This document shows positions 32,615 through 42,925 of a stretch of DNA of 64,000 bases, piece by piece; the first letter of the stretch is position 1, and every line of letters begins with the position of its first letter. Origin of the DNA: Seriola aureovittata (taxonomy: Eukaryota; Chordata; Actinopteri; Carangiformes; Carangidae). The stretch spans positions 26,384,770 through 26,448,769 of the forward strand of contig NC_079366.1 in NCBI RefSeq assembly GCF_021018895.1. The letters run 5' to 3'. Made by a program: the position numbers and the translations under genes. Below the pieces are notes generated by a model. The model had not been told where the DNA came from. It saw nothing but the letters and a program-made list of their open reading frames with translations, and did not search any database.

Positions 32615-32699
32615 CAACTGTAGACTTGACTGTTTCTAGTGCTACAGTGGTTCGTTGATTACTCAGGCTGATCAGCAAATAATTCATCTGCAACTATTT
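32615..32699 (-). mobile_element. Family J-like fragment interrupted by a SINE
   Basis: 'gttgattactcaggctgatcagcaaataatt' and 'ctgcaacta' are the kind of ATTA-rich words found in family J. The sequence stops where the SINE at 32700 begins. Confidence 0.4.
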
Positions 32700-32856
32700 A
32701 TTTTTTTAATTATTCATATTTTTTTATTATGATAGAAGTAGAGAGAGAGAAAGGGAAGTGAAGGATGACATGCAGGAAAGGGCTTGGGCTGGATTCAAAC
32801 CCTGGCAGCCGTGGCAGGAACGGTATGAGCTCTACCAGGGGAGCTACCAGGGCATC
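32700..32856 (-). mobile_element. tRNA-derived SINE, full head
   Basis: On the minus strand: a tRNA-like head with an A-box region (TAGCTCCCCTGGTAGAG, 32830-32846) and a good B-box GGTTTGAATCC (32791-32801), then a catgtcatcc-type body and an AT-rich tail. The pol III promoter boxes identify it as tRNA-derived. The A-box departs from consensus in the cccc segment. Related to the fragments at 3759 and 63025. Confidence 0.75.
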
Positions 32857-32869
32857 TCCACTGGCACCT

Positions 32870-33125
32870 TCTTCAATCAGCATTTGCTGCTTTCGTTTGT
32901 CATATTTAACAGGACATTTAATACTGTCGGGTTTCGGATTGTTGGTCAAATAAAACTTGAATAAGTAACTTTTCAGATATTAAAATGGGCATTTTCTCTA
33001 ATTTCTGACATTTTATAAACAAAACGATTGAGGAAATTATCCGATTAACAGATAATGAAACTGAAATAAAACTTATAATGGAAACAATTGTTAGTTTCAG
33101 CATGTTTTTAGAAAATGACAACAAC
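32870..33125 (-). mobile_element. Dispersed repeat family J, copy 2
   Basis: The reverse complement has the same block order as 23340-23545: 'acaattgtttcc', 'ttatct.ttaatcgg', 'tcaatcgttttgtttataaaatgtcag' and 'gcagcaaatg'. Confidence 0.6.
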
Positions 33126-33162
33126 GTCAACAGGCTTTCTCTTTGGTTTTACAGAGTGGGAG

Positions 33163-33345
33163 GTTCGGAGGTTCGACCCCGGGTTCCTCCGGTCCGGTTT
33201 GGGCAAGATACTGACCCCCTGATGGCTGTTCCATGGGTGAGACATGAATGTGTGAGTGAACAGGTGACTGCGGCAGGTAACGCAAAGCGCTCAGAGAAGT
33301 TCAAGACTAGAAAAGCGCTATATGATTGCTGACCATCATGAAGTT
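33163..33345 (+). mobile_element. Dispersed SINE-like repeat
   Basis: 'ggaggttcgaccccgggttcctccggtcc', 'gggcaagatactga.cccc', 'tgtgagtgaa', 'aaagcgctcagag' and 'actagaaaagcgctatat' form an ordered pattern I recognise as a very common teleost dispersed repeat. The ggttcgacccc word resembles a B-box. Only one copy is in this window. Confidence 0.6.
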
Positions 33346-34100
33346 CAGTGCTGCAGGTAGCTCTAAAGCTCCAGGATATTAAACCACAGTTACCCATGAA
33401 AACACACTGCTACCTTTCCAGTGAAGCCCCTTGAAAACAAAAGGACAACACGGCCTTGGGGATTTATTTTGGGGCCTACCGTCAGAGTTATAGACACGGC
33501 TCAATCAACGACATTAAAGGGACATTCCTGCTGCACGTGTCTACTACACTTACATCTGTCTGTGTCTTGCAGTTTCGGAGACTCTGCTGTCTTTGATCGT
33601 ATGTTACCTCGTATTGTTTCAATCCTCCTGGGCCCCGTAATCCACTGTGTGTGTGTGTGTATGTGTTTACATGTTCCTCTGTCTACATGGGTTTGTATCA
33701 GTGGGTACAGTACATGTGCTGTGCGTTCATGTATGCAGCCGTGTGTGTGTGTTGTCGGCGTATAGTCCCTCGGCGGCTGTTTCCCCGCTGTAGACGCCTG
33801 TTCTGCCGATAGCATTGTCTCCATGTCCAAAGACCTGCTGGCTGCCCTATTCCACCACGTCTTTATCATGCTAATACAGAGAAAGAAGGAACGAGGGAGG
33901 AGGGAAAGGGGGAGGAGAGAGAAGGGAGAGAGAACGATAGCTAGACAAACAGAGGGAAGGGGTAATCTTTCCCCGCCTCTCTCCGTCCTCGTCTCCTCAT
34001 TCTCACCACCTCCTCCGTTCTCTCTATCCCCCTCTACTTCCCTTTCTTCTTGTCCCTGCACCCTCTTCATCTGCCGCTTTCTTATCTTCCCCCCTTACTT
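33346..34100. other. Non-coding stretch
   Basis: Short GT run at 33644-33666. 33890-33960 is purine-rich and 33965-34095 pyrimidine-rich. The 189-codon minus frame across 33501-34070 is mainly composition-driven (Glu/Arg-rich, then Leu/Pro-rich) and is not called. Confidence 0.4.
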
Positions 34101-34104
34101 CTTT

Positions 34105-34251
34105 GATAATCCCTCCGAACATTGTCTTCATAATTACACACAACAATGATTCCCATCCTTGCAAGAGAAATGTGCGCCGTGCATGGAGAATATTTCATAG
34201 ATGAAGACCAGTGTGTGAATTAATAACTTGGGTCTCTCATATAGGCTTGTT

Positions 34252-34253
<2 letters not shown>
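34105..34253. other. Candidate conserved non-coding element
   Basis: Unique balanced sequence (for example ttcataattacacacaacaatg, gaatatttcatagatgaag). It is separated from a second unique block (34320-34460) only by a microsatellite. Confidence 0.3.
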
Positions 34254-34291
<38 letters not shown>

Positions 34292-34302
34292 TGTGTGTGT
34301 GT
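34254..34302. repeat. Compound (GT)n-(GA)n-(GT)n microsatellite
   Basis: About 10 GT, 9 GA and 6 GT units. Confidence 0.97.
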
Positions 34303-34309
34303 TTGAAGG

Positions 34310-34740
34310 GGGAGCACATAGAGCCCAGTGTTGTTTTAACACGACTGTTACATTATGCATGCTGACAGCCCTGCCTGTCCCTATTAAAGGCCCATCTTGT
34401 TTCCCCATTATATCTGGTTTCTCTGTTAATAGAGCTCTTTGTGTAGCACTTCCCTTTATACTGGGGGTGTTACAACAGAAAGGTCAGCGCCGGTACAACC
34501 TGCCACACTGTTGTGGCTCGCACAAGACCCAGAATGACGACGACTGCACAGTCCTCTCATGTCAGCGCTGGCTTTTGGAGGAGGTGTGTTAGACCTCTTT
34601 CATTCACCGTTTTCTCTCGTTCATATTAATCCTCTTTCTTTCTGTGTTACATTCTCACAAGCCAAACATTACGGGGCTTATAAGCGGTAAGTAATAGCTT
34701 TATTAATGGTTAATATATCGTAGCAACAACTTCTGATTGG
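34310..34740. other. Candidate conserved non-coding segment
   Basis: Unique sequence with an octamer-like ttatgcatgc (about 34353), 'ccctattaaaggccc' and 'gcttataagcggtaag'. A 111-codon plus frame (34257-34592) starts in the GT repeat and is not supported. Confidence 0.28.
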
Positions 34741-34962
34741 CTACTGCACCAGAAAGGCCAACGTATCTTCAATAGATGGTTCTGAACTAAGTATATCATT
34801 TTAGATGTACTATGTAGATGGATTATTTTGATGGATTCAGTCATTCAATTTGAAAACAAATTTATAAACAAATGAGAACAAAGCTTGAGATGAATGAGTT
34901 AAGTACTTTCTTTTTCACGCACTGAAACTGCTGATGTTATGTTATGTTTATTTGAATGTGAC
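34741..34962. other. Non-coding stretch
   Basis: No recognised feature. Confidence 0.4.
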
Positions 34963-34963
34963 A

Positions 34964-34987
34964 GGGGGGGGGGGGGGGTGGGGGGGC
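34964..34987. repeat. Poly-G run
   Basis: About 15 G, one T, then seven G. Could form a G-quadruplex on the plus strand. Confidence 0.9.
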
Positions 34988-36030
34988 TACTACAGTGTAA
35001 CGTGACGTCGTCTGGCGCTCTGTTGGCCAAGCACTCACATGCAGCTGCTGGTTTCAGGTGGATTGGTGGATGGAGACTTTCGGTTGTTCACCTCGCAATC
35101 GTTGCACCAAAAGTTCTAAAGATTGCGGCTGTGATAACTTTCCAGTTGAAAATAATCCGTCTCAGAGTGTTTACAAACCGCTGGGTCGTGTTGATACGCC
35201 TCTTACAACTCGTGGATCTGTCTGTTTTCCTTGTTTTCATGCAGGGCTGATGTCAGACTGGATGCACTACGGTTAGGGAACGACCCAAAAGATTGTGGTT
35301 TGGGTTAAAACATTACCACAGTCAACGTGTCTTACTTTGTGCTTTAAATCAGTTTTGATTTCTTCAGTATTTAACTGAGACCAGGAGATGATTCTAACTA
35401 AGAAAACCTGAAAAATGTGTAGATGCAATCAGACCACAGGAGTTTTGGGCCGATCTAACGCCAGACAGTCAGAGGAGAAATCTGGTCCTGGACCTTGGTT
35501 GGTGGGCTCCTGATGTTTGGCCCAGATTATCTTGTAATGTGAGGGGTTCACAGATCCGCTCTTAAACCCCCTGAACCGCACGCAGACTCATCAAACAGAG
35601 CTGCAGACCGTCCAGACCAAAATCCCTTATGCTGTACACGTGCAGACTTGATGGGATATTATATTTACCGACACTCCTCACAACAGCTCTATTGTGAAAA
35701 TCTTATGACCTTTTATTAATGACTTCCTCTCTAATAAGACATCAAGTCTGCTGTTGTAAATGCTTCCTTCATCCATCCGCCCGTCTCATCAGTCAGAAGC
35801 TGAGCAGATAAAATGTGAAACGTTACGTCTGACGTCAAGTTGAATTCCCGAATGAAATAAAGCCTCATTCATGATTCTTTCCTTATTTTAGTACCCATAA
35901 TTCTGTGGGTTTGAGGCATGCTTGGACACATTTCCATCCAAATCCTGTCACAACTGGAAAAATGCGGCGAAGTATGTGTGTGTGATTATATTTGCATCGA
36001 ATCCATCAAGCGGTTTAACGTAGCCACTAC
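34988..36030. other. Non-coding stretch
   Basis: No gene or repeat recognised. 35820-35890 (cgttacgtctgacgtcaagttg..) contains a CRE-like TGACGTCA. A 103-codon frame (34939-35250) begins in the poly-G run. Confidence 0.42.
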
Positions 36031-36479
36031 TTAGAAATCCTCCATCATCACAAATGCTGTGGAATGACTTCATTATAATAACTGCATGAAATAATATCCC
36101 GCTCCTGCTGCCATCTTTTCTCTTCATTCCCTTCTCCTTTCTCCCCTTTGGTTTCTCTTTTTTTTTCCTTTTTTCTCCCTGGCACCTTTTTGACCTCCTC
36201 CCCGCTCCTTCCCTCTCCCTCTCCCTCTCTCATCTGAGTCCACTGTGTGCAGGCCTCTGCCAGTGATCCGTGGACGGTAATGGCCATTCCTGCTGCTCCC
36301 ACAGCACACACCATTACTACTGGAACACCCAGACGGAGAGCGACAGACGGAGAAGGGAGGAGAAGAAAAAGACTGACAAACTGAGAGCAAAAGGAGACGC
36401 AGAGAAAGAGAGGGAGAATATTAGAGAATATTTTTGTAATAAAACTGGAAGCCTAACAGCATGTGTGGATGGTGAATGG

Positions 36480-36482
<3 letters not shown>
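36031..36482. other. Non-coding stretch, partly unique
   Basis: 36045-36110 and 36230-36330 are unique and balanced. Between them lies a CT-rich tract (36112-36232) and after them a GA-rich one (36330-36425). Confidence 0.35.
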
Positions 36483-36538
<56 letters not shown>

Positions 36539-36540
36539 TG
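36483..36540. repeat. Compound (GT)n-(GA)n microsatellite
   Basis: About 19 GT and 9 GA units. Confidence 0.98.
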
Positions 36541-36697
36541 TATAGATCATTTCATGGTGAGGATTAGAGAGGACCAGGTAAGATATCTTATTTCCTGTGA
36601 CCTGCTCATCGCAAGGTTTCCCACACTCATCACTTCACTCTATCACATCCCTCTTGCTGAGATATAAAACATATAGGCATTGTTCCCTCTGACACCC

Positions 36698-36699
<2 letters not shown>

Positions 36700-36733
<34 letters not shown>
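36700..36733. repeat. (CA)n microsatellite
   Basis: About 17 units, opposite in orientation to the arrays on both sides. Confidence 0.97.
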
Positions 36734-36738
<5 letters not shown>

Positions 36739-36833
36739 ACACACACTCAGTTACATCACACACTTCCCATACCTTCATATGCTGCAGAGCTGTAAATCCA
36801 AATTATCTTCAAATACCTCATTCATACTCTTTC

Positions 36834-36836
<3 letters not shown>

Positions 36837-36882
<46 letters not shown>

Positions 36883-36895
36883 TGTGTGTGTGTGT
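36837..36895. repeat. (GT)n microsatellite
   Basis: About 29 units with one phase shift (GG). Confidence 0.98.
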
Positions 36896-36949
36896 AAAGC
36901 TATATTCCTGTCACACTGCGAACTTGAGAGATGTGTGTGTTTCCTGTAA

Positions 36950-37330
36950 CTCACTGTGGGTTATGATAACAACCGTTTCTCCTGTCAACAGCCCATAATG
37001 TCAGATTTACAGGGTTGCCCCCGGTAACCAGCCGGGCTGGCGTGGCTGAGTGATTCTACAGCATCTGTCAGAGCTAGAGAGGCCATCTATCACACACACA
37101 CACACACACTGGCACTCTCACACACATATCTAATATGTCTCTCACACAAATTTTCAGTATAACAGAGATACGATGTCAGCATAAATTACCCAGCACCCTC
37201 TGCACCTCTCTGTCTTTCTCCGTCAGCCCGAGACGGTCCTCTCCAGAGGAACCTCACCATTGGTCGTTTCTTCAAACAGCCTGAAATGACCTGTGTTTCT
37301 TTACAGCGCCAAAGCAACAGGGAGCGAAGG
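36950..37330. other. Candidate conserved non-coding segment with X-box
   Basis: Unique sequence around an RFX-type palindrome (37013-37029) and a ccagccgggctgg palindrome (37028-37040). A short (CA)n (37091-37109) splits it. Confidence 0.33.
37013..37029. promoter_or_regulatory. RFX X-box-type palindrome
   Basis: GGTTGCC-CCC-GGTAACC: half sites GTTGCC and GGTAAC with a 3-bp spacer, within the RYYNYY-N(1-3)-RRNRAC rule. Motif-based inference only. Confidence 0.45.
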
Positions 37331-37384
37331 TCTGAAGAGAAAAGATTTTACATCAACATATGATAAGCCTCTAAATGACGAGGC

Positions 37385-37693
37385 CTGTGTTTCTCAAGCT
37401 TTTTTGGCTTGCGACTTCATGAAGAAGCAGTTTCTCGTTCACACGTCTGTGAGTTGTTAGAAGTTCATTTCCCCTCTAAACTTATCAGATGGTTTCCTTT
37501 AAATAACTCTTAAACGCTCAGATAGGTAATATTATCCAGTATCTCACAAAAAAAGATAAGAAAAAAGTCCAAAAAATTAATATAAACTTGTTCAGCAGAA
37601 ATTTCTGTCCTCTTCCATTAATCATCTCTAGACCCCTCAGACCTATCTGGTGACCTCATGAAGGGGCCTGCCCCCATAGATTGGGAACCACTG
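37385..37693. mobile_element. Non-autonomous hAT-like element
   Basis: The left end ctgtgtttctcaag..ttttttggcttgcgac and the right end 'gcccccatagattgggaaccactg' are imperfect inverted repeats of the CAGTGGTTCTCAA type used by hAT elements. 'gacccctcag' and 'gacctcatga' words inside are typical of the teleost family. No 8-bp duplication is clear. 309 bp, no transposase. Confidence 0.7.
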
Positions 37694-37935
37694 CAGTAGA
37701 CTAGATAACTGTATATAAAGTAGTTAAAACTAGCTCCACATCAACCAGCTCCAACAGTAAAGTGCTGCTCCATCAGTATCAGTCATTTCATGTAATATAG
37801 AAGAATGTGTCAGTGACCAGGATCATTTTTCTGCACGATGAGGACTTGTGATACTTACAGTAGCTGATAAGTAAGATTTTGAATGCAAGACTTGTAACTT
37901 GAATATTTTCAAATGGTTGTATTGGTACTGTATAT
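37694..37935 (-). mobile_element. Dispersed repeat family I, copy 2
   Basis: The reverse complement (ttactgttggagctggttga, 'gatgtggagctagttttaactactttatatacag', 'caagtcttgcattcaaaat') matches copy 1 at 32195. It directly abuts the hAT-like element. Confidence 0.65.
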
Positions 37936-38155
37936 TTGTACTGAGCGGTGGTACAGTGGTCAGCACTGTTGCCTCACAGTAAGAAGGTGTGTGCAGTTTG
38001 CATGTTGTCCCCCCCCCCCCAGGTTAACTCGGGCTCTGTATTGTCCGTAGCTGTGAACGGTTGTTTGTCTCTGCATGTCGGGCCTGTGATAGACCAGGAT
38101 GTAACCCCGCCCTGGCTGCCACCCTGAAAGGATAAGCGGTATGTCTAATGAATGG
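37936..38155 (+). mobile_element. tRNA-headed dispersed repeat with internal deletion
   Basis: It starts agcggtggtacagtggtcagcac (A-box-like) and gttgcctcacagtaagaagg. It then jumps to 'tgcagtttgcatgttgtcc', a C13 run, 'gtccgtagctgtgaacggttgtttgtctctgcatgt', 'cctgtgatagac' and 'ggataagcgg'. This order is a very common teleost repeat. The B-box and following segment are missing, so the copy is deleted. Confidence 0.7.
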
Positions 38156-38854
38156 CTGTAAAAACAACAAGCAGTGCTGCATAAATGGGAATGAAACAGC
38201 TGTACAGGTTGTTTTTAGTTGACTCACAACAATAATGACGTTTAAAATGGCAAACAGATTAACTATCCTGCAGCTCTTGCAATGTGTTGACTGGAAACGA
38301 TGTTGACAGGACAGACACGTTGGCTGTCTCATTGTCTCATTGTTGATTGGTTAGAGTCAAATATTTCCTCCTCCCGAACAGTAAACAGGTAACAGGACTG
38401 AAGAATGAATTGGAAACGAAAAAAGCCATTTATTCTGATCATCACTCCGCCTGGATCTCATCCTGACACTCACTGAAGCGTCAGTCTTTCCCTGACGTTT
38501 TGCCTTTATTGTCATCAATCAGCTGTCTGTCCCTTCAGCCACCTGCTCGTTTTCTGTCGTCATTCGACCACATCACCACCATAATGTCACATTTTTCTGG
38601 GCGATCCAGTTTCCATTTACTCTGAGCTGCCTCCACAACCACCAGCATTTAGACTCCACAGAGACGCTGTCCAGTCTCCTCTCCTCTAGTGGGCTTGCAT
38701 TTAATGAAGATGTGTGTGGAGATCGTGTTGATGTTGCCCAGATGCCAGAGTATCTCCATATTGAGCTGTCAGCTGATGTTGTGTCCCATGACGGTGACGT
38801 TTCCCTAACTTAACCTACCTAACCTAATGAACAGGAGTTTCTGAGATAACCTCG
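38156..38854. other. Non-coding stretch
   Basis: No gene or repeat family recognised. 38430-38560 is unique and balanced. Confidence 0.4.
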
Positions 38855-39001
38855 GCAACACCGTCCAGTTCTCTGTTAATTCGTATCTTCAGTACGTTCA
38901 GTAGTATCTCCACAAAGTATTTGAATACTCCAGTGTTAGTGTTGCTTCCTCATAGCTTTGGGTGTCTGCTGGAAGTATCACACTGAACTGGACGGTGTTG
39001 C
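38855..39001. repeat. Foldback: 17-bp perfect inverted repeat
   Basis: gcaacaccgtccagttc at 38855-38871 has its exact reverse complement at 38985-39001, a 113-bp loop away. The loop contains the near-palindrome agtatttgaatact (about 38918-38931). Confidence 0.8.
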
Positions 39002-39730
39002 ACAAGTAGTTTGAGAGGTCTCAGACCTGTTGAGAATCCGGTGAGCTGCCGTTTCAGCGCCACCTCTTCAGCCTCCACATATTTGAATACACAGATTTCT
39101 GTGGAACAATCCTTTAATCACAGAAGCTGCGGATCAGAAAACACTCATGAGTTTCACTTTGAAATGTCACTGTGGGTCATTTTTGGAGCAACCTACTTGG
39201 TTTATGCTCAGATTGTCTTCCCACTTTCTCCTTCCCCTCTCTCCTTGTACTGAAATGAAAGTAGCGCAAACTAACTAAACGGTAAAAGTTGTGCCTTTCT
39301 TCTCAGCTAATGTGATCAAAGCTGCGTTTTAACTGTTTTAAATGGGACTCGCTGGCAGGCGTTTCCACTGATGTGAAACCTGGGGGACAAATCAGGGGTT
39401 GCGATTGTGTACCGCATTCACATCCTGCCTCTTTAGTTCTTATCACACCGCACTATTCTAGATCTGATCTCTTGATAGACTATTTTAATTCTTATCATAA
39501 TAGACTATTTCATGCACTGATGCCTTTTTACTCCCGTGCAGCTGTGATGAGGTATAATTGGTTTGCTATGCACATATTCTCAGCCTGCCTCTCCGAGCAG
39601 CGGACAGAATTTTATTGTGTTTTCTCTTGTTGTCTTTTCTTCTCTTTTGTACTTTCACTTTTCTTGAAACAGCAGCGCTGCCCTACTTCTTCATGCTACA
39701 TCTACAGACACACTTGTACATGCAGACACA
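39002..39730. other. Non-coding stretch
   Basis: No recognised feature. The 146-codon plus frame (39373-39813) ends in His-Thr codons of the CA repeat and has no domain. Confidence 0.42.

Positions 39731-39771
<41 letters not shown>
39731..39771. repeat. (CA)n microsatellite
   Basis: About 20 units. Confidence 0.98.
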
Positions 39772-39775
<4 letters not shown>

Positions 39776-41139
39776 CAAAGGTTAATAGTTGTCGCAGCAA
39801 TGACAATCACTGATTGTCCACTGAAGCACAACTGCTGTCTCCTCTAATCTCATGCATATGTGCAGCGAGATGATATCTGGTGGGTTTTCTGTGCATGAAT
39901 CTGTCAGCTGGTGATTTCTCACTCAGGTGAAAGGTAGACGGGCGCTGGAGGTCATAGAGGAGGAAGGGTAGTGACCATCTTCTGGCCCGGGGTTTAACTT
40001 CCACTTCTGCAGCCTCTCTCAGTCTCAGCTCATCTCTCTCTCTGTGTGAGAGTGATTCTCAGGGGTGGTTAGCTGCCCTGGTGAACCTCACTGATCGGCT
40101 GGAGTCAAATTGTACCCTGCAGTGCCATAATGTTTCCACTTTTACTTCTCTGCCACTTCAGCTTTTCCTGCTCCTCTTCCTCCAGTGTTAATATGGACTT
40201 GTCTTGACTTGGGCTCGAACCAAGACACTTAAAAACAGCTCTGCTCCGTAGATTAAGATGCAGCAACTTCATGGCCCATTTCATTTATTAAGAAACCTTC
40301 TGTGAACATTTTCACTCTGTGGATAACTTGGGAGTAGTTTGACAACGTCGATCGCGCTCATCCGGTTTGAAGCAGAACTCGAGGACGGCCCAGTGAGCGG
40401 CGCGTTCGTCCAATGGTGACGTTTCTTTGATTGTTGAAGGAGGGAGATAAAATGTCATCTGATGAAACTGCACGACTGTAGTTTTTGGTTTAACTAAAGT
40501 AATGTCTCTTGCCAGACCACAATAAGTGCAGTGTAACATGAATGAATCATTTTCTCAGAATAAATTAATAAGTAAAGCAATTAAGAAATGTGAAATAAAA
40601 AGTTTATTTTCACTCAAACTAATAAAATCTGTCATGAATGTCAGACATTACACCATGTGCAGCAACATGAACAACACCAGCTGCTAACATCTCACAAAAC
40701 CATTGATCACAGGTAAGTCATTATAGTGGCCTAAACCACCAGTAGGGGATTTCACTATATACACACACACTACATATAAACACATACTTGGTTAAATAAA
40801 TAAATATTTGTATAACTTTGCTCACAAGTTAAATAGGCACAGATAAAAAAAAAATATCTCTGTGACCACCAGCTTCATGAAAACACCATCATTTGTCACA
40901 CACACAGACACACACACACACACCCCTCTGCTCTTCAAACATGGTACAACCAGGAAGTATAAATAAACATGGCCTCCTCCACAGACTCTTTTGCCGGAAG
41001 ACCAAAAAGCAGGTATGTAACAAACATAAGACCATACACAGATGTTTAATTGTGTTAGCAGGTGGCAGTGTAGCATTAAAACAATAGATAGCCAGCACTA
41101 CTTCTCTGTTTCATACGCTCACTAATGTTGTCATCTTGA
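39772..41139. other. Non-coding stretch with a short (CA)n
   Basis: Short CA run at 40898-40923. GC-rich patch at 40340-40410. No gene or repeat family recognised. Confidence 0.42.
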
Positions 41140-41322
41140 TTCTCCTAGTCCTGAGTTTCTTCCATTTTTCCCATTTAAAGTTTTTGCCTGATCTGATTTG
41201 AGGGACTAAGAACAGAAGCGGTTGTCTGCTGTACAGGTTTTTAAGCAACTTGAGGCACATTTGTGATATCGGACCATATAAATAAAATTTGACTTGACTT
41301 ACTTTGACTTACTTTGACTGAC
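41140..41322 (+). mobile_element. Retroelement 3'-tail remnant
   Basis: 'gcaacttgaggcacatttgtgatatcgg' and 'accatataaataaaatttgacttgactt' resemble the common teleost tail 'gccttgagataacttctgttatgatttgg..ctatataaataaaattgacttg'. It is followed by short TTGACTTACT repeats to 41322. Confidence 0.5.
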
Positions 41323-41569
41323 GTCCATGGCTCCAATGCTCCGCTACTGACAAATTCTCCCATGTTGCACAAGCATGAACACACACAGAGCAAGATTACA
41401 ATCTGCTGCATCATGGGCATCTTTTGTGAAAGGCAACTATAAAACGGCTCAATCTACATCTACACAAACATTTTGTATTGAACTTGATAGTGTCGACCAT
41501 TGAGGCTACAGAAAGAGGATGCAGTATGTCCCTCTGAATGAAATGTTAACTTGCTGTCCAGTTGGACCT
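41323..41569. other. Non-coding stretch
   Basis: No recognised feature. Confidence 0.4.
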
Positions 41570-41744
41570 AGCTAGCTTCCTTGCTAACCAAGAGTTGGTA
41601 AACTAGCTAGCTTCCTTGCTAACCAAGAGTTGGTAAACTAGCTAGCTTCCTTGCTAACCAAGAGTCGGTGTACTAGCTAGCTTCCTTGCTAACCAAGAGT
41701 TGGTAAACTAGCTAGCTTCCTTGCTAACCAAGAGTTTTTACACT
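41570..41744. repeat. 35-bp minisatellite, five units
   Basis: Units begin agctagcttccttgctaacc at 41570, 41605, 41640, 41675 and 41710, exactly 35 bp apart. Units 1, 2 and 4 are identical, unit 3 differs by a few bases (gtcggtgt) and unit 5 diverges at its end. Each unit contains the gctagc palindrome. Confidence 0.97.
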
Positions 41745-42865
41745 AAGCTAGCTTGGAGAGCTAAGAAGACTAGCATGTTCTTGGCTGGCTAACTCTTCAG
41801 TGGTCACTTGTCAGTTTAAGCTTTTGTCAATGAGCACCAAGGACGTGCAGATTAACTCTGTCTTGCTGCTTTAGTAAAGGATATGTTCAGTTTTTCAAGT
41901 TTGTCTTAAAACACTACTAAGGCACCTTTATGTACGTGGAAAGAGTCGACTGAACACACCAGCGAAGTAAACTGGATACTTACTTTCTCAACCTTGGTTC
42001 TACTCTTGTTTAGCAGTCACACACACACTTTTCTTTTTTTACTTTTTCATGATGTTCAGTCAAACACAACAACCAAAGCAGTGCTTCTTACCGTCAGTAG
42101 GTCACCATGTCTTCTCAGGTACATGGGTGGAACCTGTCTTACGTAAGCCCCAGTTGTAGTATGAACAGATATGCGTCCATCTGAGGGCAGGTGGAATCCA
42201 TGAACTGGCCTCAAGACAAATCAAGTGAATATCTGGAGTTACATTCTTTTTTTTAGTATGAAATCCCTCCTTTTATTATCTGTATTAAACAGGAGGAATC
42301 AGCTTACGTAGTGGCACATGACTTGTCTTAAGATAGTCTTAGAATAAATGTGAAATTTACCCATTTAAGACTTTTTACAGCAGCATAACACAATCATGTT
42401 ACTTCCACCTTTTGTGGAAGAACAGTCATTCACAACTGCTTTTTGCTTGTCAGGAAAATAAAAGCATAGGTCATTTTAAGGTCAAACAAACCATATATAA
42501 TGAACGTGACACTAAACTTGAACTTTTATGACTCGGTAAACAAAATCTTTTCTTGGAATCCATGGTTCTTATAGATTTCGGTCTTGATGCTCTATCTGAC
42601 TTTACAGTATCGCCATCATTGAGTGTTACATGTCTTAATCTTTGGATCAAAAGACGTTAGTCTGTAATGGTAGAACAATTATAAACCATAACAATGTATG
42701 TGCACTGCAGTCACCACCTGGGTGTGTCCGGGTGTGTGAGATATGTCATAATGTGTTATGTTAGTCACTGCCCCTCTGACAGCTCATGTCAATAGGTGGG
42801 TGATACAGCTGTCATCATATTGTGGTGTGAATGAGCTTGGCTCGACCGTGTGAGTCTGTATATTT

Positions 42866-42868
<3 letters not shown>
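41745..42868. other. Non-coding stretch
   Basis: 41745-41800 still has gctagc words. The rest has no recognised gene or repeat. Confidence 0.42.

Positions 42869-42924
<56 letters not shown>
42869..42924. repeat. (GT)n microsatellite
   Basis: About 28 uninterrupted units. Confidence 0.98.

Positions 42925-42925
<1 letters not shown>

Noticed and set aside
32791..32846. tRNA gene on the minus strand
   Set aside because: A- and B-boxes are present, but the acceptor and anticodon stems do not form and a SINE body follows. It is a SINE head.
33501..34070. 189-codon minus-strand frame, the longest in the window
   Set aside because: Composition-driven (GA-rich then CT-rich, then CA repeat), with no domain and no splice or start context.
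39373..39813. 146-codon plus-strand frame
   Set aside because: Ends in His-Thr codons of the CA array; the upstream part has no recognised family.
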